Below, in pieces: positions 23,240 through 34,690 of a stretch of DNA of 64,000 nucleotides; the stretch's first letter is position 1, and every line of letters starts with the position of its first letter. The DNA lies in the NCBI GenBank assembly GCA_007922225.1, contig ML680053.1, positions 22,690,379 to 22,754,378 on the forward strand. The letters are read 5' to 3'. The notes under the pieces are model-generated. The model saw only the letters and a list, made by a program, of their open reading frames with translations, searched no databases and was not told the origin of the DNA. This DNA comes from Emydura subglobosa. Taxonomy: Eukaryota; Chordata; Testudines; Chelidae. Both the position numbers and the translations under genes were made by a program.

Positions 23240-25060
23240 TATCCTGCAAGTATTCACCCCAGAGTTCTGAAAGATCTCAAATATAAAATTGTAAAATTAC
23301 TAACTTTGGTGTGTAATCTATCACTTAAATCAGCCTCTGAACCAGAGGACTGGTGGGGTAGATAATGTAGTGCTAATTTTTAAAAAAGGCTTCAAATGCA
23401 GCTTCAAAGGCTTTCTGGCAAATGCAGGCTAGAAAGTCTAACTTCAGTACTAGACAAATTGGTTGAAATTGTAGTAAACATCAGAATTATTAGACACAAA
23501 TAAAAACTATATGTTTGGGAAGAGACAACACAGCCTTTGTAAAGGAAAATCATGAATCCCCAATCTACTAGAATTCTCTGAAGGTGTCAACAATCCTGTG
23601 GTCAAGAGTGACCCACTTGATATGGTATTCCTGGACTTTCAGAAAGCCTTTTGACAAGGTCCCTCACCAAAGGCTGTTAAGCAAAGTAAGCAACCATGAG
23701 ATGAGAAGGCAGGTTCTTTCATGGATCAGTGACTGCTAAAAATATTGGAAACGAAGGGTAGGAATAAATGGTCAGTTTTCAGAGTGGATAGATATAAGTA
23801 ATGGGGTCCACATGGATCCATATTGGGATGTGTAGTGTTCAACATTCATAAATGATCTAGAAAGGTGGGTGAACAGTGAGGTGGCAAAATTTTCAGACAA
23901 TACAAAATTACTCAAGATAGTTAAGTCCAAAGCCAACTGTGAAGAGGTACAAAGGGATCTCACAAAACTGGGTTATAAAATGGCAGATGAAATTCAATGT
24001 TGATAAGTGCAAAGTAATGCACATTGGGAAAATATAATCCCCAAAATACATACACAATGGTGGGGTCTAAATTAGCTGTTACTATTCAAAAAAGAGATCT
24101 TGGAGTCATTGGGGATAGTTCTCTAAAAACATCCACTCAGTATGCAATGGCAGTCAAAAAACTAACAATGTCAGGAAACATTAGGAAAAGGATAGATAAT
24201 AAAACAGAAAATATCATAATGCCATGATATACATCCATGGTACACCCATACCTTGAATACTGCGTGAAGTTCTAGTCGTTCCATCTCAAAAACTGATATC
24301 TTAGAATTGGAAAAGTTGCAGAGAAGGATAACAAAAATGATTAAGGGTGTGGAAAAGCTTCCATTTAAGGACAAAATAAAAACACTGCAGCTGTTTAACT
24401 TAGGCTACGGCTACACTGACGGCAGCAAAGTCACTGCCGTCAGATCGATTGCTCTGGATCGACTGAGCAGTCAGTGAAGACCCGCTGAGTTGATCCAGAA
24501 ATTGACCTACTAAGACCACCATCACAAGTGGTGTAGCGCTGCGTCAATGGGAACACGGTTCCCGTCGGTGCAATGCAGTGAAGATGGCACCCTGAAGAGG
24601 AGCCCAGAAGTCGACGAGAGTTACACAAGTTTTTTGTGTACCTTGCATAACTCCTGTCGACTGCCGCCAAATCCCAGAGGTAAGTGTAGACAGGGTATTA
24701 TAAAAGAGATGAATAAAAGGGTGTGTGATACAGGTCTGTGGTGTGAGAAAGTGAATAGGGAAGTGTTATGTGAAGGGGTAAACACAAGAACCAGGAGTCA
24801 CCTGATTAAATTAATAGGGAGCATGTTTAAAACGAACAAAAGGAAATACTTCTTCACACAGTGCACAGTCAACCTGTGGAATGTGTTGCCAAGGAATGCT
24901 GTGAAGGCCAAAAGTATAACTGAGGATGGATCACTCAATAGTTGCCCTGTTCTGTTGATTCCATCTAAAGCATCTAGCACTGGCCACTGTCAGAAGATAG
25001 GATATTGGCTAGTTGGACCATTGGTCTGAACCATTATGGCTATTCTTATGTTATAAAAAG
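23240..25060 (+). mobile_element. Old CR1 LINE, split by a small DNA transposon
   Basis: Degenerate ORF2 can be followed in shifting frames from about 23255. A KAF..VPH-like stretch is seen near 23640, then a FADD-region remnant near 23890, VTIQKRDLGVIGDSSLKTST at about 24080, and RKRIDNKTENIIMP. After the insert at 24403-24695 the host resumes. It ends with the subfamily tail (GGATGGATCACTC, GTTGGACCATTGGTCTGAAC, ATTCTTATGTTA), the same tail seen at 48.4-48.54 kb. It belongs to the older CR1 subfamily. Confidence 0.8.
24403..24695. mobile_element. Small inverted-repeat transposon inside CR1
   Basis: Begins GGCTACGGCTACACT and ends AAGTGTAGACAGGG; the ends are inverted repeats of one another with mismatches. 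It interrupts the CR1 reverse-transcriptase region. The left flank is TTA and the right flank TAT, so a 2-3 bp duplication is likely but imperfect. The same TCTACAC-type ends occur at 30327, 34626, 44389 and 61158. No coding capacity. Confidence 0.6.
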
Positions 25061-26059
25061 ATGCAAGTGAACTCTGAGCCCTGGATGAGTTCCGTTTTCT
25101 TCACTGGGACTCTGTGTGGACAGAGGAGTCCACCTCTGTTATAACTTTCACTGTAAACTCCACTGAGTTAGAAAAGCCCTAACGTTGAGACTCTGTGATC
25201 TATTATTTTGGTCAATTTTCAAAAATTCGAGTAGCCTCTATACCATGTAAGATATATTTTAGTCATGAAGGATATGGCAGATGTATGTTGCATACTTGAC
25301 TCTCTTTCGGAGATCTTCTAAAAGAACAAGCTTTTGCAGCATGAATGAAAGGTGTGAGTAAGCACAGAACTGCAATGCCAGAGCACAGAGACAATGGGTT
25401 ATTTATTGCAGACAGAACTGTAAAATATCAAAGAAAAAATAAAATATTTGTTTAGTATTCAGCAAATGTGAATTTCATGAGCAGTGTATTTCTACCGAGT
25501 AGATTATTTTAAGGACATAACAGTTTAAGGACATCTGAGAGAGAAAGTAGTTCCATCAAGTAATTTTAAAAATAGACTCCCTGGAAAATGTTTCCCTGTT
25601 GTGTAAAAGTATCTTCTTGAATTAAAATTATTTGCAGAAGTACATTTATAAAATGTCTGTTAGAAAGTGCTTTAAGATTAATACAATTTTCTTCCCAGAA
25701 ATTTAGGAAAATCTAACTTGCTTCAGATTCTTCAGCTGGAAATGTGAGTTGTCAGCAGTTGTGGTGGCCATTTGTGTCTTGTTGCCTCACCACAAAAAAA
25801 AGAACTCGCTGCACACAGCTGTAGGAGGGGATAGACATCTGTTTGAGAGGAACTTAGCAGAAGGACAGTTCCAAAGTCCATTGAAGTCAATGGAAAAACT
25901 CCCATTGATTTCAATGGCTGTGGATCAGGGTCACAATCGTCACCAGTTCGTTGTGTCGTATGAGAGTGGAGTTTGCTCCCTTACCAAGGATGAACAGTGC
26001 TTCAGCCATCTGATCACATCAATGTCTGCACAGGCTCTAGGGCCCCTCCTTTCCTGTGC
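25061..26059. other. Intronic sequence, nothing recognised
   Basis: AT-rich. 25865-25935 includes a TTGAAGTCAATGG-type palindrome resembling family A. Confidence 0.45.
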
Positions 26060-26067
26060 CTCTAGAT

Positions 26068-27579
26068 CAGTGATACTCAGACTGCGGCTTGCAAGCCACA
26101 AGCAGGTCTTTAATGTGTGTCCTGTGGCTCTTTGCAGTCCATGATGTTAAAACAGTGTGATTTAATTAGACTCAGAGACTATAAGGTCAGAAGGGACCAT
26201 TATGATCATCTAGTCTGAGGTCCTGCACAATGCAGGCCACAGAACTTCACCCACCCAGTCCTGTAATAGACCCCTAACTTGTGACTGAGTTATCGAAATC
26301 GTCAAACAATGATTTAAAGACTTTAAGGTACAGAGAATCCACCAGCAAGTGAGCCATGCCCCATGCTACAGAGGAAAGCGAAAAACCCCCAAGGTCTATG
26401 CCAATCTGCCCTGGGGAAAAGTTCCTTCCTGACCCCAAATATGGCGATCAGTTAAACCCTGAGCATGTGGGCAAGACTCACCAGCCAGACACCCAGAAAG
26501 AATTCTCTGTACTAACTCAGAACTCACCCCATCTAACATCCCTTCAAAGGCCATTGGGCATATTTACCTCTAGTAATCTAAGATCAGTTAATTGCCAAAT
26601 TAGGCTGTCCCATCATACCAATCCTTACATAAATTTATCAAGATTAGTCTTGAAGCCAGCTAGGTTTCTTGCCCCCCACTTCTCCCTTTGGAAGGCTGTT
26701 CCAGAAGTTCACTCCCATGATGGTTAGAAACCTTTGTCTAATTTCAAGTTTAAACTTCCTGAGAACCAGTTTATATCCATTTGTTCTTGTGTCCACATTG
26801 GTGCTGAACTTAAATAACTCCTCTCCATCCCTGTATTTATCCATCTGATGTATTTATAGAGAGCAATCATATCTCCCCTCAGCCTTCTTTTGGCTAGGCT
26901 AAACAAGCCAAGCTCTCTGAGTCTTCTCTGATAAGACAGGTTTTCCATTCTTCGGATCATCCTAGTGGCCCTTCTCTGCACCTGTTCCAGTTTGAATTCA
27001 TCTTTCTTAAACATGGGAGATCAGAACTGCATACAGTATTCCAGATGAGGTCTGACCAACACCTTGTATAATGGTACTAACACCTCCCTATCTCTACTGG
27101 AAATACCTCATGTGATGCATCCTAGGACCGCATTAGCTTTTTTCATTAAAAACATTAAGAAGGTCTCTAGCCGTATCCAATGGGGATCCTGGTGGTCTGT
27201 AGCACACCCCAAGCACTGTCCCAGGGGAAACTCTAGCAGTTTTCTTCCCCAACGTGATTTTTGCCCAGACAGACTCTGTCTTATCCATTGCATCACTTCT
27301 AATTCCTTTACAGTCTACTTTATCATTGATATACAATAATTATTAACCAATCAGGATGCTTTTACTATCTTATTAACCAATGAAGTTATCAACTTGCACT
27401 AAGTCATTAACTTACTTACTGTGAGAATATATATATAAGCTAAATATTTCTCCTGTTATACTGTTTAAATATGAATAGTACTATAGTAAATGAAACAATT
27501 AATTCACACTACCGTGGCTCTTCTGGATAATGTTTATTGCTAATTTGGTTTCTGAACCACAGAGGTCTGAGTATCACTG
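26068..27579. mobile_element. Non-autonomous hAT element interrupted by CR1
   Basis: The left end CAGTGATACTCAGAC is matched in reverse by GTCTGAGTATCACTG at the right, a 15-bp perfect terminal inverted repeat. The flanks CTCTAGAT (26060-26067) and CTTTAGAT (27580-27587) form an 8-bp duplication with one mismatch. Without the CR1 insert (26169-27336) the element is about 340 bp. No transposase is present. The right part is AT-rich with ATATATATA. Confidence 0.88.
26169..27336 (-). mobile_element. CR1 LINE inserted in a hAT element, internally deleted
   Basis: An antisense CR1 with a long 3'UTR (left), then the end of ORF2 on the minus strand ([40 protein letters not shown], 26.72-27.01 kb) and KKANAVLGCIT near 27.11 kb. 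Directly beyond that, the minus strand of 27133-27336 reads like endonuclease-domain sequence (ESVWAKITLGKK, VLGVCYRPPGSP). The reverse-transcriptase core between the two is missing, so an internal deletion or a recombinant template is likely. TAATTA flanks both sides (26163-26168, 27337-27342) as a 6-bp target duplication. Confidence 0.85.
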
Positions 27580-27587
27580 CTTTAGAT

Positions 27588-29467
27588 ATAACCCAGCATA
27601 GACACTTTTAAATAAATTGTCTATATAAGTTAGACAAGATACTAATTTACAATGTTCAAATTGATTGTGCAGTTTTTTCCTGTTAAAATCTAATTTGCAG
27701 CTAATTCAATTTCCATTTCTATTCAATATACAATTAATACATTGTAAGCTTAAACGATTTCATGAATTGTCTGAATAGAAGTAGTCTTTCAGAAATAATC
27801 CATAAGAATTAGCTGTGGAAACTTAATCATTAAAATATATAACATGTTTGTTGTTTGCTTTGCAATATGTTTCCACAGCTGCACTTATGTAAATAAAATT
27901 GCACTTTCCAAATTACCATATGATCTAGCACACTAAACTGTGAGTTTCATTGTTCCTAAGAGAGTGTGTTTAAATGAGCTGGTAAACCATTCATGGAGTG
28001 AAGTTATAATTGTATGAGGTGTATTTCTCTGGGTTACATTTAAAAGATATTCATGTGAATTTTTGAGGCCTAAAGTTTTGGTGAAAAGAGTCTCATCATC
28101 AAGGCAATTCATAAGACATTAGGCTAGTCCTCATAGAGGTATAAGGGTTTCATCCATCTATTTTCTTTGTGGCACTATTTTATGTTATGTCCCTATTCAT
28201 CCTGTTATGTCTGTTTAACTGATGAAGGTCCCTCATTAAAGCAATCTTAACACAGTGGCTATTTTTTAAATATTACCATGTAGCAGTATATATATTCTGT
28301 AGCTTCCTTGTTCATACATCTGATACCATAAGGAGAAATGATATTCTTGAAGGACCCGTTCAATCAAGGGATATGATGAACAAACACAGAGCTTAGAAAA
28401 GAGGAAATGAATGTAGGGATATTCTATGAAAAATTAACACGTGTTCATAAATTTTAATTACCCTTTCTTCAAGTTAGAACTCCTATGTGTAGGTTTGTAA
28501 ACCATACCATTGAAGGGTAGGGGACATTTGTTTAATATGACAGTGTACATTATTATTCTCTCTTTGCCATGGGAAATTATAGATCTCATGTCTTCATGTG
28601 GTTGCAATGTTCTTTTTGTAGGAACCTATCTGCATTAGGGAAATTTGTACAGATGTAGCTACACCATTGTAAACCCAAAGGTAGACTTAGTATACCAGGA
28701 CATAATGCGGCTTTCACGAGTGCAGTCTATGGATTGTTTATACGCTCATCACTCCTAATATGGAGGCACTCAGATACTACGATGAGGGAAGAGCCATATA
28801 AGACCCTAAGTAGATTTTTTGAAATGTAGCATTAGTGTTTGATTTTACATTGGTATATTATAGCTGTACAGCAAAAGGCCATGGTAAATGAAAAAATCTT
28901 GGCATGAATGATGCAGGTTTATTTTATTAGCAATCACCATACATGTATGCTTTTATTGTCTTCTGTATTGTATAGCTCTTGAAACATCTGAAAGAAGCAA
29001 CTCCTTCCTTCAGTTCTTCTTCAGCTAGTTATTGAATTATTAGTCTGCATGCCTTGGTTTATGGCTCTCTTCCTATGCATTTCCATACAGTGGGACTGTA
29101 AGTTTGCTCTTGTGAGCTTTTACAATAGGCAGTAAAAGTATCACAAGTAAGCAGACTAACAAATTAGTAAAAAAACTGCAAAACCTTTTTGGCCCTCTGA
29201 CTTTGGTACCCCCAACAGACCTGAGATCATGGAGGTAACTCTAGTGCCCACAAAGGAAAATAAAACCACTTGGACACACCCAATTCTACACACACACACA
29301 CACAGTGTGAATACAAATGGACTTGAATCTTGTTTCCACAATGGCCACTTCATATGTCCTTTAAGGCACATTTACCCTGTCAGAATACCTCAAAGGAGCC
29401 TTAGTGTACATGAAAATCAGGCTTTAAGCAGCTCCTGGGTACATTTTAGCTTGGCTATTAAAGGCCT
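27588..29467. other. Intronic sequence, nothing recognised
   Basis: AT-rich DNA with short simple tracts (CA run near 29291-29302). No gene or named repeat. Confidence 0.45.
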
Positions 29468-29560
29468 ACATCCTGCAGCAAGCTCCATGCAGGCAGCCCC
29501 CAATGAAATCAGTGGGGCTCTGTGCTGGCATGAACATCCTCCTGCACAAAGGATCACTTA
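29468..29560. repeat. Short palindromic element, dispersed family A
   Basis: Contains ATCCTGCAGCAAGCTCCATG, CAATGAAATCAGTGGGGCTC and a partner repeating the CTCTGTGC/ATGCAGGC theme. Family membership is by eye. Confidence 0.35.
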
Positions 29561-30326
29561 AGGATCTTGGCCTCACTTTGCCATGAATTCTCTCTCTCCC
29601 ATTCCCTGATTAAAACTTCTAACTTCCCAAGCCAACACTGGTAAAATAAACCCTAAATAAAAGTTGACGTTCAACTTTTCCATTTGTTAAAAAAAAAATG
29701 GACAAGAAGCCTTAGCTGTATCACCAGCTGTTGCTTATGGAGCCCTGCTCATGTGTAAAAACATCTTTCACAGTCTAAAAAAGTGAAAATTATGAGAATT
29801 TTATTGTTTTTTTTCAAAGCTCAGAAACATTTCACTTTTCTCAGCACACCAGTTAATGAGTTGCTAAGAAAAAATGCATTAAAAAGAAAACAAAGTAAAA
29901 ATAGTTATATTTTCTGGAGTTTTCCACTTCAGTGAAAATAAAATCCAGAGGACAAACGCAACTGAAAGTTCCTGTAAGCATCTCACCTTTCTATGCTTAA
30001 TGTCTGAAAAAATTCAAAGATATATGTATATTTCCAAAAATTAAAGAGAGAATGTACGCAAGCAATACACTGAACTGCCCTGAGGAAGCGTTTTTCAAAG
30101 AAAACCTGTAAACTCCAGTTTTAAAACTCCCCTTTCCTATTAGTTCCTCTTGCCTTTCTGAGGCTTGTCATCTGTCTCTTCCTCCAGCAGCGGACTCCCA
30201 TCCTTTCCCTTGGTGGGATGACAAACTTTCCCACTCACCAAACAGTTCCACTGAAGGCACTGGGTGCAACGTCACAGGAAGCACATTCAGCTGCTCCATC
30301 CCCACAAGGCCTGCTGTCTCCCCTTA
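29561..30326. other. Intronic sequence, nothing recognised
   Basis: AT-rich to 30120, then GC-richer. No exon or repeat family recognised. Confidence 0.4.
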
Positions 30327-30605
30327 GGCTATGCTTACATAGGGATTAAAAAAGCCTCAGCTGGCCCAGGTCAGCTGACTCGGGCTTGAGCTCTGGGGCT
30401 GCAAACTCACTGTGTAAACACTTGGGCTGGGGCTGGAGGCCAAACTTTGGGGTCCTGTGGGGGTGGAGAGTCTCGGAGCTTGGGTTCCAGCCCAAGTTTG
30501 AACAGCTACACAGTGATATTTAGCCCCACAGCCCAAGCCCCACAAACCTGACTCAGGTCAGCTGTGGCCATGCTACAAATCTTTTATCTCTGTGTAGACA
30601 TACCC
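30327..30605. mobile_element. Harbinger-like MITE with TTA target duplication
   Basis: Starts GGCTATGCTTACATAGG and ends CTGTGTAGACATACCC, inverted with mismatches, and is flanked by TTA on both sides (30324-30326 and 30606-30608). The interior is also inverted: CAGCTGGCCCAGGTCAGCTG at the left against GACTCAGGTCAGCTGTGGCC at the right. A TTA duplication points to the PIF/Harbinger group. No transposase. Confidence 0.7.
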
Positions 30606-31248
30606 TTAGAGTCTCTCTCTTTCTCTGATGGCAGGCAAAATGGAGGGTTGTCTTGGGCTGTGCTTTTTTCCCCCCTGTCCTCATATGATAAAGGGTCCAA
30701 TGCTGTGATGTTGCAGGAGTAGGTGATTCAGCCTCATTTCTTTCCACCCTTGGGGTAGCCCTCTGATTCTTGTCTAGTGAAGACAGCTGCTGATCACACT
30801 CTGATCTTTTCATGTCAGCTGAATGGGTGCAGCTTCTTCAGCATAACGGACTCGATAAAATTAACTCTGCAACCAGCCCCTCTGCCCCTGCACAGGTCCA
30901 GTTGTCACCACCTCACTAGTCTTCATTTTCTGTCTGTGGAAATGGGAACTACCAATGTCACATCTGCCATAGAACTTGAAAACCCAGGTGGGCCCTACAG
31001 CCTCACTTTGAATACTTTCTTACTAAGTGGATTGGGATACAGATAACATAGAAGAAGGGATGGCAAGAAAAGATTGCTGTGATGGCCTAGGGGAGGCATC
31101 TTGCCCATTGGTGTGGTTATGAAGCTCAATAAGATGTTGAGAGTGTGGAATTACAAATTGAAAGGAGAGGGAGTCTTGGGTGCCCATTCCAAGGGCTTTG
31201 TATAGCCTAGACTGAAAAGCAATGCAAAAAATAAGATCTGATTCTCCT
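30606..31248. other. GC-moderate intronic sequence
   Basis: Somewhat GC-richer than average to about 30930. Open frames on both strands lack family resemblance. Confidence 0.4.
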
Positions 31249-31341
31249 TATTGTTATTTATTTATTCATTTGCATTGCATTAGCACCTAGAAACCCTAAC
31301 CAAAATCTGGGGTTTGGAGGTCACTGAGCTGGGCATTGTAC
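31249..31341 (+). repeat. Old dispersed repeat, family B
   Basis: TATTGTTATTTATTTATTC, GCATTAGCACCTAGAAACCC and GAGCTGGGCATTGTAC follow the same order as the copy at 15861. Confidence 0.4.
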
Positions 31342-31357
31342 TTACACATTTGTCTCG

Positions 31358-31470
31358 GCTCACCATTCTCCTTTTGATTTACATTGGTTTTACACTGGTG
31401 AAACTCCATTTTTTACACTCCATTTCTTTCAGTGGAGCAACTTCACATGTATGCTAGGAGAACCAGGCCC
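31358..31470. repeat. Short palindromic element, dispersed family A
   Basis: CTCACCATTCTCCTTTTG, TTTTACACTGGTGAAACTCC and TTTCTTTCAGTGGAGCAACT, ending GAACCAGGCCCA, match the layout of other members. Confidence 0.45.
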
Positions 31471-31585
31471 ACTGAATTGAAGAATCCAGAATAAACACTA
31501 TACAGCACTGAAAATAAAGTATTTTGAGTGGTGTAGAAATTATTGCATAGAAATTACATAAATAGAAATGCAAAGAAATTACCAT

Positions 31586-31589
<4 letters not shown>

Positions 31590-31637
<48 letters not shown>
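31590..31637. repeat. Microsatellite (AC)24
   Basis: Forty-eight bases of uninterrupted AC dinucleotide. It creates an artificial CVCVCV frame on the minus strand, which is not a gene. Confidence 0.98.
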
Positions 31638-31639
<2 letters not shown>

Positions 31640-31992
31640 TGGCTTCTGGAACATAGAAGACAATGAAGGCAACAAGAGTGCTACTACCTAATTCCTGCAT
31701 ATTACCATGCATATTTCCTCTTTCAATGTCTATGTAAGAAATAAAGGTTTTTATATAGCACAGAGAAATACCTGAGTATATACTACTTAAAAGTGGACTT
31801 GATGGTCTAACTGATCGTTCCCTTCTCTAACTTCTGTGATTCTGGAATATATAACTATATTAATGATTGTGTATAGGTTACAGTACATTTTTTTTTCTTA
31901 TAATGCAAGAGTAGGAAATTATTCATTTTGACTCTAACAAATTGCTAGTGAAGAATTATTTCCAGAGAAAGCAACTGCATGGACTGTTTTAA
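31638..31992. other. Intronic sequence, nothing recognised
   Basis: AT-rich flank between the microsatellite and the next CR1. Confidence 0.45.
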
Positions 31993-32890
31993 TAGAATCC
32001 TAGAAATATAAGGTTGGAAGGGACCTCAAGAGTTCATCAAGTCCAACCCCCTATGCTAAGGTAGGACCATGTAAATCTAGGCCACCCTTGACAGGTGTTT
32101 GTCCAACCTGTTCTTAAAAACTTCCTATGCGGTGGATTCCACAGCCTCCCTTGGAAGCTGAATCCTGATTATAGTTACACTTATAGTTGCAAGTTTTTCC
32201 TAACATATAAACTAAATCTCCCTTACTGCAGATTGAGACCATTACTTCTAGTCCTACGTTAAGTAATAATAAACAATTGATCACGTTCCTCTTTATTACA
32301 GCTCTTAACATATATGAAGACTTGAGTCTTCTTTTTTCAAGACGAAATATCTCAAGTGTGTTAATCTTGCCTCATAAATCAGGTTTTCTAAACCTTTTAT
32401 AATTTTTGTTGATCTCCTCTGGATTCTCTCCAATTTATAAAGTGTGGTGCCCAGACCTAGACACTGAGCTCAAGGAGAGGCCCCACCAATATCAAGAAGA
32501 GCAGAACAATTGCTTCCCATGTTTTACGTACAACGCACCTATTAATACACCTCAGAATGAGTTTAGCCTTTTTCACAACGGCATCCCACTGCTGACTCTC
32601 ACTCAGTTTGTGATCCACTGTAATGTAATCTCCAGATCCTCTTCAACAGTGCTACCACCTAGCTAGTTGTTGCCCATTTTGTAGCTGTGCATTTTATTTT
32701 TCCTTCTTGAGTGCAAAGTGTTTCACTAATCTTTGTTGAATTTCATCTTGTTCAGATCAGTTAATTTGTCAAGATCATTTTGAATTTTAGTCCTGCCCTC
32801 CAAAGTGCTCGCAGCCCCTCCCAGCTTGGTCTCATTTTGCAAAATTAATGAGCATATTGTCCACTTCATTATCCAAATCATTAAATTGTT
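31993..32890 (-). mobile_element. CR1 LINE, old antisense copy
   Basis: The left end is the CR1 tail (AATCCTAGAAATATAAGGTT, GTTCATCAAGTCCAACCCCC). The body follows the CR1 order through the TTTTTGTTGATCTCCTCTGG and CACTCAGTTTGTGATCCACT landmarks up to CCAGCTTGGTCTCATTTTGC near 32.83 kb. Frames are broken throughout. It shares wording with the copy at 38.5 kb and is 5'-truncated within the reverse transcriptase. Confidence 0.85.
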
Positions 32891-33343
32891 TCAATCCACA
32901 GTGTGCAAATTGCATTTTTTTTTCAATTACAATGAACTTCTGCTTACAAATAAATTGTTATGATGAAGGAATGTTGAGAGTTGCCTATGTTGCCTAAAGA
33001 ACTGATACAAATCAGTGAAAAATATAGGTAGAATGACATGTAGTTCATAATAACAAGTGCAACATGAGATATTGCAGGTTGACTTTTCCTTTGATTATAA
33101 AATGTTAATTTCTTATTTAATTCATGTATGCTGTTGTAATTAGCACAAAACAACAGAGATAATTTATCATTTATAATCAAGTGCATCCAAATGGTTTGGT
33201 GCTGTTTTGTTTAAAAAACAAATCCATATAAAAAGTGAAGTTTCTTACGTACATTTAAATAGATCAGACCGAATCAATAAGAATTTTGTATAAATGCTGG
33301 AATATATACACAATGTGTTTGTTTAAAGGTTTTGTTACTAGTT
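32891..33343. other. GRIA4: Intronic sequence just upstream of the exon
   Basis: AT-rich, repeat-free by eye, leading to the pyrimidine tract and acceptor of the exon. No second exon seen. Confidence 0.5.
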
Positions 33344-33345
33344 GA

Positions 33346-33612
<267 letters not shown>

Positions 33613-34433
33613 TAGCAAACCCTTTCTTAATACTTTGGTTTGATTGACCGTTGTGACAGCTGAGCATCTTTATATTGTGTTAAGCATTTTAAAAATAAAA
33701 TGTAGTTCATTGGACTGAAATAAATTGAGTGGCTCTGCAGCTAAAGGAAGATTTCCTTCATCTATAAGTGCTGAGCACTAAATGTGTACATTATATAAAT
33801 AATATAATAAATGTATATAATAAATTATACTGAGCCATACTTCTACATTTGAAAAGCTAAAATGTTTTAAGTGATATTAATGTCACTCATACATAGACTG
33901 ATAAAAAGAATTCAGAATTAAAGCTTCTATTCTGTTTGTAACTCTGCTCCTCTAGCAGCAAGTTTTGATCTCAGTGACCAGAACATAAATGTGGAGTCAC
34001 CCCATTTAAGTCATTGGAGTGACTGTGGATTCCCACTGGTATAACCTGATATCAGAGCCTGGCCCCACTGTGTATCCACCATATGGAAGGACCAAGTAGT
34101 GGAGGGTTCATCGAGGGTGACTGCATCCCACTGTGTTGGGACAGAGGAGGGGAATGTTGGTGTAACGGAGACCCTAAGAGAGCATGGATCCACTGGGTGA
34201 CACATGCCTGGGAAAGCACAGAGCAGCATATCATGTCCTCTTCTTTTCCCTATATCTTGTGAAATCTATCACAGCCCATCCACTATATAACATCTACTTG
34301 TAATTGTACATTGCTTTAAAACATAGTACCATTTCTAATAGAACTGCCTATTTATACACAGATAGATAATATCACAGAGCACTTTAAAATCTTTCAGAAT
34401 GATAGACAATTGTAAGTATGCCCACTGTACATT
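33613..34433. other. GRIA4: Intronic sequence after the exon
   Basis: AT-rich to 33900. A family-A-like unit lies near 34000-34075 (GTCACCCCATTTAAGTCATT, GGATTCCCACTGGTATAACC). Small overlapping minus frames at 34011-34234 have no family resemblance. Confidence 0.45.
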
Positions 34434-34475
34434 GGTACCTCAAGCTTTAGTACCTCAAGCTTTGGTACCTCAAGC
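34434..34475 (+). repeat. 15-bp tandem repeat, 2.8 copies
   Basis: GGTACCTCAAGCTTT, then AGTACCTCAAGCTTT, then GGTACCTCAAGC. The units differ at one base, so the expansion is recent or conserved. Confidence 0.9.
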
Positions 34476-34690
34476 CAGGTTGTGGAAACAAGATTTCATC
34501 CTCCACAAGTCTGGCATTCATAGTGCTGCACAGCCCTTTTTTATCCCCTTTGTGAGTGAGGCAAGGATTTGGCCCATAGTGACTAGGCTTGTATGTTAGA
34601 GGCAGGACTTTTCTCTTTATGTTATGGGCTTGTCTACATGGGGAAATTGACCAGCATAGTTACAGAGAAATAATTATTCTGCTATAGCAA

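Noticed and set aside
24547..25029. 160-residue + frame as a gene
   Set aside because: It begins in a small transposon and continues in CR1 ORF2 remnants; it is a chance fusion of repeat sequence.
31454..31675. Minus-strand frame with a CVCVCV stretch
   Set aside because: It is produced by the (AC)24 microsatellite.
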